A DNA stretch of 64,000 bases from Akkermansia biwaensis (GCF_026072915.1 NZ_AP025943.1:124001-188000); one strand, 5' to 3'. Positions 1 to 8,634 are shown, counted from the first letter of the stretch. Notes: generated from the sequence alone by a model not told the origin. Made by a program: numbers and translations.

Positions 1-10
1 CTCATGCCTG

Positions 11-236
11 GTTTCAATCCACGCACCCGTGAGGGTGCGACACAATTTTTGGGTGTCTCTAATTGACGCCCGGAGTTTCAATCCACGCACCCGTGAGGGT
101 GCGACCACCTGGCCCCGGAGATATGGATGACCTGGACCGGGTTTCAATCCACGCACCCGTGAGGGTGCGACAGATCGTGGAGGACAAAATCAACGACCTG
201 AAGAAGTTTCAATCCACGCACCCGTGAGGGTGCGAC
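11..236 (-). CRISPR. CRISPR array, type I-C-like repeat (4 repeats visible)
   Basis: Four identical 31-base repeats lie at 11-41, 75-105, 141-171 and 206-236. They are separated by unrelated spacers of 33, 35 and 34 bases. On the plus strand each repeat starts GTTTCAATCC and ends GGTGCGAC, with an inner GCACCC/GGGTGC hairpin. Read on the minus strand it ends in GGATTGAAAC, the 3' end known for type I-C repeats, so transcription is probably leftward with the leader at the right. The ten bases before the first repeat look like the end of another spacer, so the array probably continues past the window edge. No cas gene is present in the window; the subtype rests on repeat sequence alone. Confidence 0.95.
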
Positions 237-708
237 GGCCTGAAGCGCAGGGATTGAAAGTCAGAGGTCCCAATGGCGTTTTGCGCCAACCTGTTCAATC
301 ATCCTGCGCCTTGCAGGTCGTAATGATGAGTGGTTCGTTTGTCAATCTTCGAGCCTCAATGACTTACAGAGTGCGCCAGTTTCCCGGCGATTTTCTGTGA
401 GCTTGGGGTTGGCGCAAGGGGGCCGCAGCAGAAAGGACATGCACGAATTGTTTCATGTTCCTGCCATGACCGCTTTGTGCACAGTCAGGTGGTATGCCGA
501 CATGCTAGCCATTCCCTGGGGGAACGTCCAGAAGCTTCTTCGAACACCACCGTCATTCCCGGCTTGTCTTTCATCCGTATTCCCGGTTCATTTTTCCAGG
601 ACAGTCCCGGCATTTGTCCACAGAGTTTTCAAGGGTGAGTTCCGCTTTTTTTCCGGCCTCCATTTTTCATTCCCGCCCATTTGTTAGTTTCTTTTCCGCC
701 AACATGAA
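237..708. other. Presumed CRISPR leader and gene-free stretch
   Basis: No convincing gene is seen. Next to the last repeat, bases 246-260 resemble the repeat's GTGGATTGAAA end in the opposite orientation (12 of 16 bases agree). An 11-bp perfect inverted repeat, TTGCGCCAACC at 281-291 and GGTTGGCGCAA at 407-417, spans the region; the left arm can also fold locally (274-288). If the array is transcribed leftward, this is where the leader and its promoter should be. The one open frame here (397-687, plus) has no protein-like features. Confidence 0.4.
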
Positions 709-736
709 ACGGGGCCGCCCTCAAGGGCGGCCCCGT
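709..736 (-). terminator. Hairpin terminator after ilvB
   Basis: A perfect 12-bp GC-rich stem (709-720 with 725-736) closes a 4-base loop. It lies just past the ilvB stop on the minus strand. The T run beyond the hairpin is weak. Confidence 0.6.
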
Positions 737-770
737 CTTGAATGATGGTGAACGGGAAATGTTTTTCGCC

Positions 771-2624
771 CTACAGGGCGGTCGGGATTTCCTTGCCGAG
801 TTCGGACGCTTTTTTGGCAGTACCGTCGCCGGCGATGCGTTCCAGGATCACGTCCTTGTAACTCATGCCGCCCAGAATCATCGGCAGAACATGCACGTCA
901 TGGGGAACCATCACGTCCAGAACGTATGCCTCCGGGGATTCAATCATGCGGGTGATTGCTGCGGGAAGTTCCTCAATGCGGAGCACACGCTCGCATTTGA
1001 CGCCGAACCCGGCGCAGATGAGCGGATAATTCGGGTAGATGATATCTTCCGTCTTGTGGGTGGGGTCGTAGTCGTCGTGCGGGTCCGCCAGGAAGGTCTG
1101 CGCGCGGTTGGAGTCGTACTTCAGGTCTTCCCACTGTACTACCATGCCCAGATGCTGGTTGTTCAGGATGATGCATTTGACGGGCATACGCTCCACGTGG
1201 ATGGTCGCCAGCTCCTGAATGTTCATGAGCATGGAGCCATCTCCGTCTATGTTGACGACCAGCTTGTCCGGATAGGCTAGGCAGGCGCCCATGGCGGCGG
1301 GGAGGCCGTAACCCATGGTGCCCAGGCCGCCGGACGTGGCCAGGCGGCGGGGCTTGTCAAATTTGAAGAACTGGGCGGCGAACATCTGGTGCTGGCCCAC
1401 GCCGGTGCAGATGATGGGGTCCTTGTCCGCCGTCTGGCGGTAGAGTTCCTCAATCACGGACTGCGGAGCGATGTAGCCCTTGCGGTCTTCATAGGAGAAG
1501 GGGTACTGTTCCTTCCAGCCTTCGATCGTCTTGAACCATTCCGGCGTACGGGTGAAGCCGGAGGATTTGCGTTCCCACCCCTTCCCTGCCAGGGCCGCGT
1601 TGAGAACGCCGAGGGCGTCCTTCACATTGGCGCGGATGGGATGGGCGACTTTTTTGTTTTTGTTGATCTCGCACGCGTCAATGTCAATGTGGACGATAGT
1701 GGAGTCCGGACAGAACATGCTGACGGCTCCCGTCACACGGTCGTCAAAGCGTGCGGCCAGGGCGATGACCAGGTCCGCTTCATTCACGGCATTGTTGGCA
1801 AACACGGCTCCGTGCATGCCCAGCCAGCGGAGGGAGAGCGGGTGAGTTTCCGGCATGGCCCCGATGCCCATCAGGGTAGTTGCCACGGGAATCTGGGTGC
1901 GTTCCGCGAATTCCAGCAGGTCCGCGGAGGCTTCCGCGGTGATGATGCCGCCGCCGGCATAGATGACGGGACGGCTGGCGTTTTCAATGAGGGGGATGAG
2001 GGCTTCCAGCTCTTCCGCGGGAACGGGCAGCACCGGGTTGTAGCCGGGGAGGTCCATTTCCATGTCGAAGTCCGGAGTGAAGACGGCTTCCTGCACGTCC
2101 TTGGGCATGTCAATCACCACAGGGCCGGGACGGCCCGTGGAAGCGATGTAAAAGGCTTCCTTCATGATGCGGGGCAGTTCTTCCGGTTCCGTGACCAGGT
2201 AACTGTGCTTCACGATGGGGGCGGTCATGCCGAACACGTCCGTTTCCTGGAAGGCTCCGCGGCCGATCAGGGAGCGCATGACCTGCGCGGTGATGGCCAC
2301 CAGGGGCGTGGAGTCCAGATAGGCGTCCGCAATGGAGGTGATCATGTTGGTGGCGCCGGGGCCGGAAGTGGAGATACAGACGCCCACCTTGCCCGTAACA
2401 CGGCCGTAGCCTTCCGCTCCAAACGCGCCGCCCTGTTCGTGGCGGGGGAGGATGGTCCGGATTTTGGGCTGATGGCTCAGGGCCTGGTGAATCGGCATGC
2501 TGGCGCCGCCGGGATAGGCAAAGACGACGTCTACACCTTCACGCACGAGGCATTCCACGAGCACTTCGGCTCCTGTCATGCGGGTTTTCGTTGGGGCGGA
2601 TGATGTTTTGTCGTTTGTACTCAT
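771..2624 (-). CDS. ilvB: Acetolactate synthase, large (catalytic) subunit
   Basis: Condenses two pyruvates to acetolactate, or pyruvate and 2-oxobutyrate to acetohydroxybutyrate: the first common step of valine, leucine and isoleucine synthesis. The protein (about 617 residues) shows the three-domain ThDP-enzyme layout. An N-terminal PYR domain carries the catalytic Glu in RHEQGGAFGAEGYGR, followed by a central FAD-type domain and a C-terminal PP domain with the ThDP motif GDGSMLMNIQEL. The frame is open to a TTG at 2630, but the ATG at 2624 (MSTNDKTSS) is the likelier start; no Shine-Dalgarno is visible and the upstream bases are AT-rich. The regulatory subunit gene ilvN and ilvC are not adjacent. 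Family length and motifs make the call secure. Confidence 0.95.
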   Translation of the reverse strand: MSTNDKTSSAPTKTRMTGAEVLVECLVREGVDVVFAYPGGASMPIHQALSHQPKIRTILPRHEQGGAFGAEGYGRVTGKVGVCISTSGPGATNMITSIADAYLDSTPLVAITAQVMRSLIGRGAFQETDVFGMTAPIVKHSYLVTEPEELPRIMKEAFYIASTGRPGPVVIDMPKDVQEAVFTPDFDMEMDLPGYNPVLPVPAEELEALIPLIENASRPVIYAGGGIITAEASADLLEFAERTQIPVATTLMGIGAMPETHPLSLRWLGMHGAVFANNAVNEADLVIALAARFDDRVTGAVSMFCPDSTIVHIDIDACEINKNKKVAHPIRANVKDALGVLNAALAGKGWERKSSGFTRTPEWFKTIEGWKEQYPFSYEDRKGYIAPQSVIEELYRQTADKDPIICTGVGQHQMFAAQFFKFDKPRRLATSGGLGTMGYGLPAAMGACLAYPDKLVVNIDGDGSMLMNIQELATIHVERMPVKCIILNNQHLGMVVQWEDLKYDSNRAQTFLADPHDDYDPTHKTEDIIYPNYPLICAGFGVKCERVLRIEELPAAITRMIESPEAYVLDVMVPHDVHVLPMILGGMSYKDVILERIAGDGTAKKASELGKEIPTAL

Positions 2625-2775
2625 GTGCAAATAATATTTTTATTTGTTGCGTAGGAAAAGAGGTTCTAGCGCATTCCGCGCGCAATGTGAAGCCTTTTCA
2701 TCGAAAAGTCAGAGGCGTGCCGCCTGCGGGAATACGCCGGGAAAAGATGCCGCAGCACAGGCGCGGAGGACAATA

Positions 2776-3384
2776 TCAGGAGAGGGACGTCCTGCGCACC
2801 CGCACGCAGTCCATGCCTGCGGCGGCAGCCGCGGCAATGCCCGGAACGGCGTCTTCAAATACCACGCAGCGGGAGGGGGCGGCCCCCAACCGTTCCGCGG
2901 CCAGCAGGAACATGTCCGGAGCCGGTTTGCCGTGTTCCACGTCCTCAGGGGTTAAAATCACGTCGAACAGTCCCGTCAATCCGGCGGCGGCCAGGGTGCG
3001 GCGCGCGCCGGGAATGGCGCTGCCCGTGGCAATAGCCTTGGGGGCATCCCCCAGGGAGTGCACGAATTCCAGCACTTCCCCGATGGGCTGCATGCCTTCC
3101 TGCTCCAGCATTTCCAGATAAATGCGGCGCTTGTCCGCCGCGGTGGATTCCGCATCCAGCACCAGTCCGTAGCGTTCATTCAGGAAGTACACCACGTCAT
3201 TGGCGGATTTTCCGCCGCAGGAGTAGAATTCATCCTCCCGGAAGACGGATTCGGGAGCTCCTGCGCGGGCCAGGGCCTTGCGCCATGCCTTGTAGTGGAG
3301 GGGCATGCTGTCCACAAGAGTGCCGTCCAGGTCAAAAATATATCCTTCATATTTTTTCTCAGGCAAATCCACGCGCTTGTTCAT
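2776..3384 (-). CDS. HAD-superfamily phosphatase, beta-phosphoglucomutase-like
   Basis: A 202-residue HAD hydrolase. Motif I DLDGTLVD lies near residue 17 and carries the Asp nucleophile. A helical cap follows, then motif II (ATGSAIPGAR), the motif III Lys region (HGKPAPDMFLLAAERLG) and motif IV (FEDAVPGI). This layout matches the beta-phosphoglucomutase/phosphoglycolate phosphatase group (subfamily IA). The substrate cannot be told from sequence; sugar phosphates or phosphoglycolate are typical. It lies upstream of ilvB on the same strand with about 150 bases between them, so a shared transcript is possible but not shown. Start is an ATG at 3384. Confidence 0.85.
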   Translation of the reverse strand: MNKRVDLPEKKYEGYIFDLDGTLVDSMPLHYKAWRKALARAGAPESVFREDEFYSCGGKSANDVVYFLNERYGLVLDAESTAADKRRIYLEMLEQEGMQPIGEVLEFVHSLGDAPKAIATGSAIPGARRTLAAAGLTGLFDVILTPEDVEHGKPAPDMFLLAAERLGAAPSRCVVFEDAVPGIAAAAAAGMDCVRVRRTSLS

Positions 3385-3476
3385 GACGGCGCTTATGATG
3401 CCACACCTCCGTTTTCCGGTAAAGCCCGCAGTCTGACCGCATGCGGCCGGAATGGCTTAAAAAATACATCCGAAGC

Positions 3477-3504
3477 TTGACATTTTATCCTGTTATTCTA
3501 ATGT
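3477..3504 (+). promoter_or_regulatory. Likely rpsT promoter
   Basis: A perfect TTGACA (-35) lies at 3477-3482. A T/A-rich stretch at 3494-3504 offers -10 candidates (TATTCT or TAATGT), the latter at 16-bp spacing. The -10 assignment is uncertain. Confidence 0.4.
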
Positions 3505-3544
3505 TTCTGCCACCTCGAAACGAAAACCGAACCTTTTTTCGAAC

Positions 3545-3808
3545 ATGGCCAATACCAAATCCGCACTCAAGCGCATCCGTCAGACCGCAACCCGCACCGC
3601 CCGCAACCGCGCCACGACTTCCAAGCTGAAAACTCTCCGCAAGAAGATTTCCACCGCTGTTGAAACGGCTGACAAGGAAGCCGCCGCCGCCGCTTACAAC
3701 ACGTTTTCCTCCGCAGTTGACAAGGCCGCCAAGGTAGGCACCATCCCCGCCAACCGCGCCGCCAACTACAAGAGCAAGGCCGCCAAGGCCATCGCAAAAA
3801 TCGCCTAA
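3545..3808 (+). CDS. rpsT: 30S ribosomal protein S20
   Basis: An 87-residue, very basic, alanine-rich helical protein starting MANTKSALKRIRQTATRTAR, the typical S20 beginning. S20 binds 16S rRNA early in 30S assembly. Length matches the family (about 85-90 residues). The gene is monocistronic by layout: TTGACA upstream and a strong terminator 30 bases downstream. No Shine-Dalgarno is seen before the ATG. Confidence 0.97.
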   Translation: MANTKSALKRIRQTATRTARNRATTSKLKTLRKKISTAVETADKEAAAAAYNTFSSAVDKAAKVGTIPANRAANYKSKAAKAIAKIA

Positions 3809-3840
3809 GTTTTCACTTCGGTTTTCTGTCGATCTTATGG

Positions 3841-3874
3841 CAAGCCGCTCTGTTTATCTGAGCGGCTTGTTTTT
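3841..3874 (+). terminator. rpsT terminator
   Basis: Perfect 10-bp stem, CAAGCCGCTC (3841-3850) with GAGCGGCTTG (3860-3869), followed by five T. A classic Rho-independent terminator. Confidence 0.85.
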
Positions 3875-3877
3875 ATT

Positions 3878-4108
3878 ATGACTCCCATGCAGCAATCCCG
3901 CCTGGATAAAGCCAAACTGATCATCGACCGCCCCGCGGATTTCAAGGTCTGCGAAGCCTGCGGCTCCATCGTATCCGAAACCACTGCGGCATGCCCCAAC
4001 TGCAACGCCTACCGCTTTGACGCCAATCCGGATTACGTCGTGGAACAGGCCGTGCTGCTTGCCTCCCGCGAGCAGCGTTCCGTCACGCCGGAAGATCTGG
4101 AAAAGTAG
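3878..4108 (+). CDS. Small zinc-ribbon protein of unknown function
   Basis: A 76-residue protein with two CxxC pairs (CEAC and CPNC, 16 residues apart), a likely zinc ribbon. It is followed by an acidic helical tail ending in SVTPEDLEK. No catalytic motif is visible. The first ATG lies only four bases after the T tract of the rpsT terminator, so expression would need read-through or a promoter inside the hairpin region; the ATG at 3887 is an alternative start. Such small ribbons often act in nucleic acid or protein binding, but no function can be assigned here. Confidence 0.7.
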   Translation: MTPMQQSRLDKAKLIIDRPADFKVCEACGSIVSETTAACPNCNAYRFDANPDYVVEQAVLLASREQRSVTPEDLEK

Positions 4109-4164
4109 GACTTTCGCCGCCCGGCCTTCCTTCCGGGCCGCCATTCCGCCTCAACAGTTTTTTC

Positions 4165-4197
4165 AGGAGCTTCCCCTTCCGGGGCAGGCTCCTTTTT
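4165..4197 (+). terminator. Terminator between the zinc-ribbon gene and ispH
   Basis: AGGAGC (4165-4170) pairs with GCTCCT (4188-4193), with an inner CCCC/GGGG stem, followed by a T run. A second hairpin (GCCCGG 4119-4124 with CCGGGC 4133-4138) lies just before. The genes on either side converge. Confidence 0.6.
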
Positions 4198-4228
4198 CAT
4201 CTCTCCGTGCAGGAACGGCAGGCCGTTT

Positions 4229-5428
4229 CTATTTGCGGAGGTCTGCAATGCGCAGGATAGTTGCCTCAATCAGGTTGGCCGGGCACGAGGCTCCCGCCGT
4301 AATGCCCACTTTCAGGGATTTGCCCAGATTCTGCACTACGGGTTCCGTGGTCATTCTCCGGACTTCCCGCGTTTCCGTATCAAAGGCGTCCACATACTGG
4401 ATGGATTTGATGCTTTCAGCGGATTCAATGAAGTAGGTGGGAACGTGTTTCCTGGCGATGTCCACCAGATGCGTGGTATTGGAGCTATTGTAGCCGCCCA
4501 CCACAAACATCACGTCCAAGGGGTTTTTCAAGAGATCGTACAGCGCGTCCTGACGGTCCTGGGTAGCGCCGCAAATGGTGTCGAACACATAGAAGTTGTC
4601 GTCGTCGCCGTCGCGCTGGACGATGGCGTCCCTGATCATTTTCTGGAGCGTCTGGGTTTCCGTCTTGAGCATGGTCGTCTGGTTGGCGATGCCCACTTCC
4701 TCCAGATCGCGGTCCGGGTCAAATCCGGGGGAACAGCAGCCTTCAAACCGTTTCATGAAGGCTTCCCGGCTGCCTTTGCCGAGGATGTAGTCGCATACGG
4801 CGGCGGCATCCTCCAGGTCATAAACCACCAGGTATTTTCCCCTGCCCTTTTCACCCAGGGCGCGGGAAGCCGTCGCGCTGGTTTCCTCATGGGTGGCTTT
4901 GCCGTGAATGATGGAGGTGATGCCCATGGAGGCGTAGTTTTTCACCCTTTTCCACACTTTCATGACGTCTCCGCAGGTCGTATCCACGATCTGGACTCCC
5001 TTTTCCTCCAGCGCGTCCATGAAGGAGGTGGGAACGCCGAAGGCGGGAACGATCACCACGTCGTCCGCGACAATTTGATCATAAGAGGCGTCCAGATGCT
5101 TCCAGGGAAGTTTTTTAATGCCCTTCCCCTCCAGCTGGCGGTTTACCTCCGGATTGTGGATGATGTCGCCGATCAGGTAAATCTGCCGGTCCGGGAAGAC
5201 CTTGCGCGCCGCATAGGCGATGTCGATGGCGCGGCGGACGCCGTTGCAGAATCCGAATTCCCTGGCCAGGAAGAATTCCGTATGGCCCAGGTTGTACACA
5301 TTGCCCGCGGCGCGGATGTGGGAAATCAGTTCGCTCTGGTAATGCTGCTGGATTTCCTTCTCCACCAGTTCCATCACCTCGGCGCGTCTCACGTTCACTC
5401 TGGCTTTGCGGGTTGAGTCCTGATTCAT
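4229..5428 (-). CDS. ispH: 4-hydroxy-3-methylbut-2-enyl diphosphate reductase (long form)
   Basis: Last step of the MEP isoprenoid pathway: an iron-sulfur enzyme that reduces HMBPP to IPP and DMAPP. The three cluster cysteines are visible in EFGFCNGVRRA, VDTTCGDVMK and TAGASCPANLIEAT. Other family motifs are IIHNPEVNRQLEGKG, HGKATHEETSATAS and GGYNSSNTTHLV. At about 400 residues it belongs to the long class known from cyanobacteria, plants and some other phyla; E. coli IspH is about 316. An ATG at 5428 and a GTG at 5443 are both possible starts. The GTG has an AAGGA four bases before it, but starts in this window usually lack such a site. It diverges from the dus gene. Confidence 0.93.
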   Translation of the reverse strand: MNQDSTRKARVNVRRAEVMELVEKEIQQHYQSELISHIRAAGNVYNLGHTEFFLAREFGFCNGVRRAIDIAYAARKVFPDRQIYLIGDIIHNPEVNRQLEGKGIKKLPWKHLDASYDQIVADDVVIVPAFGVPTSFMDALEEKGVQIVDTTCGDVMKVWKRVKNYASMGITSIIHGKATHEETSATASRALGEKGRGKYLVVYDLEDAAAVCDYILGKGSREAFMKRFEGCCSPGFDPDRDLEEVGIANQTTMLKTETQTLQKMIRDAIVQRDGDDDNFYVFDTICGATQDRQDALYDLLKNPLDVMFVVGGYNSSNTTHLVDIARKHVPTYFIESAESIKSIQYVDAFDTETREVRRMTTEPVVQNLGKSLKVGITAGASCPANLIEATILRIADLRK

Positions 5429-5498
5429 GCTCACAGCTTCCACACTTTCCTTCTTTCGTCAAGACAATCACAGCTTGCCAAGCCGGGCTTTTCACGGT

Positions 5499-6557
5499 AT
5501 GCACAAGCCCATGCTGCTGGCCCTAGCCCCGATGAAAGACGTCACGGACCTGGCTTTTATCAAGACGTTGAACGACTTGAATTCCCTGCCGGATTATTTC
5601 ATTACGGAGTATTTCAGAACGGTGGCCCATCACAAAAAGATGGACCCGTACATCATGCGCTCCATAGACGAAAACCCGACCGGGCGCCCCATTTACGGCC
5701 AGCTGGTGGGCCAGGAGCCGGAGCACCTGGTCCGGGATGCCCTGAATCTGATGAACCACGCCTGCGCCGGGGTGGACCTGAACATGGGCTGCCCCGCCCC
5801 CATCGTGTGCAGGCGGGGCGCCGGAGGCGGCATGCTGCGCTCCCTTCGGGCCATGGATTCCGCCCTGGGAGCGCTCCGGGACTCCCTTCCCGCCGGAGGC
5901 TTTTCCGTCAAATGCCGCCTGGGCTACGAGACCCCGGACGAGTTTGAACGCATTCTCCCCGTGATCGCCCGGCACGCACCGGACCGGGTATGCATTCATG
6001 CCCGCACCGTGCGGGAGGGCTACCGTTCCCCCGTGCATCCGGAGTGGGTCAAATGGGCGGTGGAAACGCTGAAATGCCCGGTCATCGCCAACGGGAATAT
6101 CGTGGACACGCAGACGGCGGAGGCGTGGGTGAGGCTGGCGGCTCCGGCCGGCCTGATGGCAGGCAGGACCGCCCTGCGCAATCCGTGGATTTTTTCCCAG
6201 CTGCGCGCCCACTTCCGGGGGGAAGCCGCAACCGCCCCCACGTTCCGGGACCTCCTCCGCTACATCCGCAGCCTGTACAAACACACGCTGGAAATGCAGG
6301 ACCATTACGTGGAGGAAAAACACATCCACCGGATGAAAAAGTATCTGGTCTATACCGCCCGGGGCCTTCCGGAAGAGTTTGACCACCACATGAAACGGGC
6401 CAAAACCTCGCGCGATTTCATGCACATCTGCGAGGAGATTCTGGACAATGATACCCCCTTCCCGTCCACCCCTCCGGAAGATACCCACCTGTTCGCCCAT
6501 TTCAACGCTCTTCTCACTCAAGAGAAGGCTTGTCTCCCCGCCGGAATTCAGCTATGA
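5499..6557 (+). CDS. tRNA-dihydrouridine synthase (DusB/DusC-like)
   Basis: FMN enzyme that reduces specific uridines in tRNA to dihydrouridine. TIM-barrel motifs appear in order: LALAPMKDVTD, PIYGQLVGQEP, DLNMGCPAPIVCRRGAGG (family cysteine in GCP), FSVKCRLGYE, CIHARTVREGY, VIANGNI and GLMAGRTALRNPWIF. The C-terminal helical domain contains HRMKKYLVY. About 352 residues from the ATG at 5499. Earlier in-frame starts would overlap the divergent ispH start and add no conserved sequence. Its stop is directly followed by the next gene's ATG. Which uridine it modifies cannot be told; NMGCPAP resembles DusC. Confidence 0.88.
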   Translation: MHKPMLLALAPMKDVTDLAFIKTLNDLNSLPDYFITEYFRTVAHHKKMDPYIMRSIDENPTGRPIYGQLVGQEPEHLVRDALNLMNHACAGVDLNMGCPAPIVCRRGAGGGMLRSLRAMDSALGALRDSLPAGGFSVKCRLGYETPDEFERILPVIARHAPDRVCIHARTVREGYRSPVHPEWVKWAVETLKCPVIANGNIVDTQTAEAWVRLAAPAGLMAGRTALRNPWIFSQLRAHFRGEAATAPTFRDLLRYIRSLYKHTLEMQDHYVEEKHIHRMKKYLVYTARGLPEEFDHHMKRAKTSRDFMHICEEILDNDTPFPSTPPEDTHLFAHFNALLTQEKACLPAGIQL

Positions 6558-7709
6558 ATGACGACGTTCATGAATCCGCTGCCGCATGTCTTTCTGCTGG
6601 GCGTGACTGCCGCCCTTTGCTCCGCTCATGATTCCGTCACCCAGGGCATGGAGTTTTTACGCGCCTACATGCCGGAACAGGACAAGCCGGTGATTACGGA
6701 AGAGCGACTGAAGAGAGAGGTCAGGCTGGCCCTGGACGTCCGCAGCCGCTTCCCTTGGGCGGGCAAGGTTCCCTGGGAAGTTTACGAGAACGACGTGCTG
6801 CCTTACGCCGTGGTCAACGAACCGCGCGACGAATGGAGGGAGCAGTTCCGCAACCTTTTCGCTCCGCTCGTCTCCTCCTGCAAAACGGGGCGGGAAGCCG
6901 CCCTCACCGTAGCCGCCTGCATCCAGAAGACGCTGCACGTGAAATATTCCACGGAGAGGAGAGTCCCCCACCAAGGTGTGAAGGAGTCTCTGGAGTCCGG
7001 CAAGGTTTCCTGCACCGGGCAGAGCATTTTGCTCATTTGCGCCCTGCGCTCCATCGGCATTCCGGCCCGCATGGCGGGCGTGGTCACCTGGAACCACGTC
7101 CGGGGCAACCACAACTGGGTGGAAGCCTGGTGCGACGGAGAATGGCGGATGCTGGAGTACAATGAAAAGGATTTCAACACGCCCTGGGTCATGTCCGCCA
7201 TCAGCATGCTGGACCCCCGGAAGCCGGAGAACGCCATTTACGCCACATCCTGGAAGAAGAAGACGGAAGGAATGTTTTTCCCCCTGGTCTGGGAGGCCCG
7301 CTACGACAGGAAAAGGAACGCGCTGGAGTTTCCCCCTGAAAGCCGGATTGTCCCCGCCGTCAACATCACCAAACGCTACATGAAGCTGGCTTCCTCCTGG
7401 GCGGCTTCCCAGCCGGAATATGTTCCCGGCAGCAAGCTGATGCTGGACATCACGGAGGATGAGGGAGGCAAACGCCGGAGACTGCCCCTCCATGTTTCCC
7501 TCAAGACGGAAGAAGGGATAGTTCTGGCGGAAGGCGTCACACCCGGTCCGTCCGACGACATGCGGAAGTTTCTGGAAATTACGCTGCCGGAGAAAGTGAG
7601 CCGGGGCATGCTGGAATTCCTCCTTCCTGACGGAACCGTGCGCAGGGAGGCCATCACGCATACGGAGGCTCCGGTGCAGATTCTGAATCTTTCCGCAAGT
7701 CTCCGATGA
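6558..7709 (+). CDS. Exported transglutaminase-like protein
   Basis: A 383-residue protein with a hydrophobic N-terminus ending near LCSAHDS, read as a signal peptide, so probably exported. The transglutaminase-like (cysteine protease fold) core shows Cys in GKVSCTGQS, His in GNHNWVEAW and an acidic residue in LEYNEKD, the usual Cys-His-Asp order. A C-terminal beta-rich region of about 130 residues follows. The ATG abuts the stop of the dus gene and the stop overlaps the next start by four bases, so the three genes are translationally coupled. The substrate is unknown; peptide or peptidoglycan cleavage is typical of bacterial members. Confidence 0.75.
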   Translation: MTTFMNPLPHVFLLGVTAALCSAHDSVTQGMEFLRAYMPEQDKPVITEERLKREVRLALDVRSRFPWAGKVPWEVYENDVLPYAVVNEPRDEWREQFRNLFAPLVSSCKTGREAALTVAACIQKTLHVKYSTERRVPHQGVKESLESGKVSCTGQSILLICALRSIGIPARMAGVVTWNHVRGNHNWVEAWCDGEWRMLEYNEKDFNTPWVMSAISMLDPRKPENAIYATSWKKKTEGMFFPLVWEARYDRKRNALEFPPESRIVPAVNITKRYMKLASSWAASQPEYVPGSKLMLDITEDEGGKRRRLPLHVSLKTEEGIVLAEGVTPGPSDDMRKFLEITLPEKVSRGMLEFLLPDGTVRREAITHTEAPVQILNLSASLR

Positions 7710-8563
7710 AGATTCCCCTGTTCTTCAACAACACGGCGCGGAGCGCCAGGGCGGGACGCTTCCGCCGGTGGCTGAAGAGATATGGCTCCGTTTTCGACGT
7801 CATGGAGCCGGAAAGCAGCGAGGATATGCTGAACCGCCTGGCTGCTCAGGCGCGTTCCGGGGCGCCCGCCGTAGCCGTGGCGGGCGGCGACGGCACGCTG
7901 AGGCTGGCGGCCCGCGCCCTCTGCAATACGGATACGGCCCTGGCCCTCTTCCCTGCGGGAACGGCCAACGTTTTTTCCCGTGAAATGGGATTCCGACAGA
8001 ATTTCCACCACGCCCTGCACGTGCTGAAAACGGGCCGGACCAGGGAGGTCGATTTGTTTGCCTTCAACGGGCAACCTTTTCTTCAAATGGCGGGCATCGG
8101 AGCGGACGGACGCTCCGTGGAGCTGACGACATGGGAGATGAAGAAGAAGTGGAAGGCCTTCGCTTACGTAATCGCAGGAGCCAGGGCTTTCACGGAACGG
8201 CAGCCGCTCCTGACCCTGACGACGGATGACGGCAGGGTGCTGGAGGGGCGCTCCATCATCTTCGGCAACGGCCGGAGGTACGGCGGCCCCATGAAACTGT
8301 TTGCGGAGGCAAATAATGAAGACGGCCTTTTGGATGCCGTGGTTTTCAAGCATGCGGCTCCTTCCATCATCAGAGAAAGCCTGCTGGCACTCGTTCACGG
8401 AGGGTTTCATTCCCTGCGCTACGGCGGTTTTGAATATGTGCGGATGACGGAAGGACAAGTTGCCGCCATCGGCCACGCGGCCTGTGAACTGGATGGAGAT
8501 TATGCGGGAGACGCCCCCGTGCAAATCACGCGCGCCGGCAAACTCAAAGTTTTCGCTCCGTAA
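7706..8563 (+). CDS. Diacylglycerol kinase-family lipid kinase
   Basis: A 285-residue protein of the DAGK/YegS/sphingosine kinase family. The nucleotide-binding signature AVAGGDGTLRLAARAL is near residue 55, followed by FPAGTANVFSREMG, both typical of the catalytic domain. The C-terminal half is the family's beta-sandwich (ELDGDYAGDAPVQI). It would phosphorylate a lipid such as diacylglycerol at the membrane; the exact substrate is not evident. It overlaps the transglutaminase stop by four bases (ATGA), so it is the last gene of a coupled trio. Confidence 0.85.
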   Translation: MKIPLFFNNTARSARAGRFRRWLKRYGSVFDVMEPESSEDMLNRLAAQARSGAPAVAVAGGDGTLRLAARALCNTDTALALFPAGTANVFSREMGFRQNFHHALHVLKTGRTREVDLFAFNGQPFLQMAGIGADGRSVELTTWEMKKKWKAFAYVIAGARAFTERQPLLTLTTDDGRVLEGRSIIFGNGRRYGGPMKLFAEANNEDGLLDAVVFKHAAPSIIRESLLALVHGGFHSLRYGGFEYVRMTEGQVAAIGHAACELDGDYAGDAPVQITRAGKLKVFAP

Positions 8564-8634
8564 AGACCCCCACCGGGAGGAAAAATCCGCTCCGGCCCAT
8601 TCACCCGTACCGGGAAAACGCGTTTCACGCCGCC

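Noticed and set aside
397-687. A 96-residue open frame to the right of the CRISPR array
   Set aside because: No domain, signal or ribosome site; odd composition; it lies in the presumed leader.
1389-2603. A 404-codon frame antisense to ilvB
   Set aside because: Shadow frame, His/Gly/Phe-rich, no motifs.
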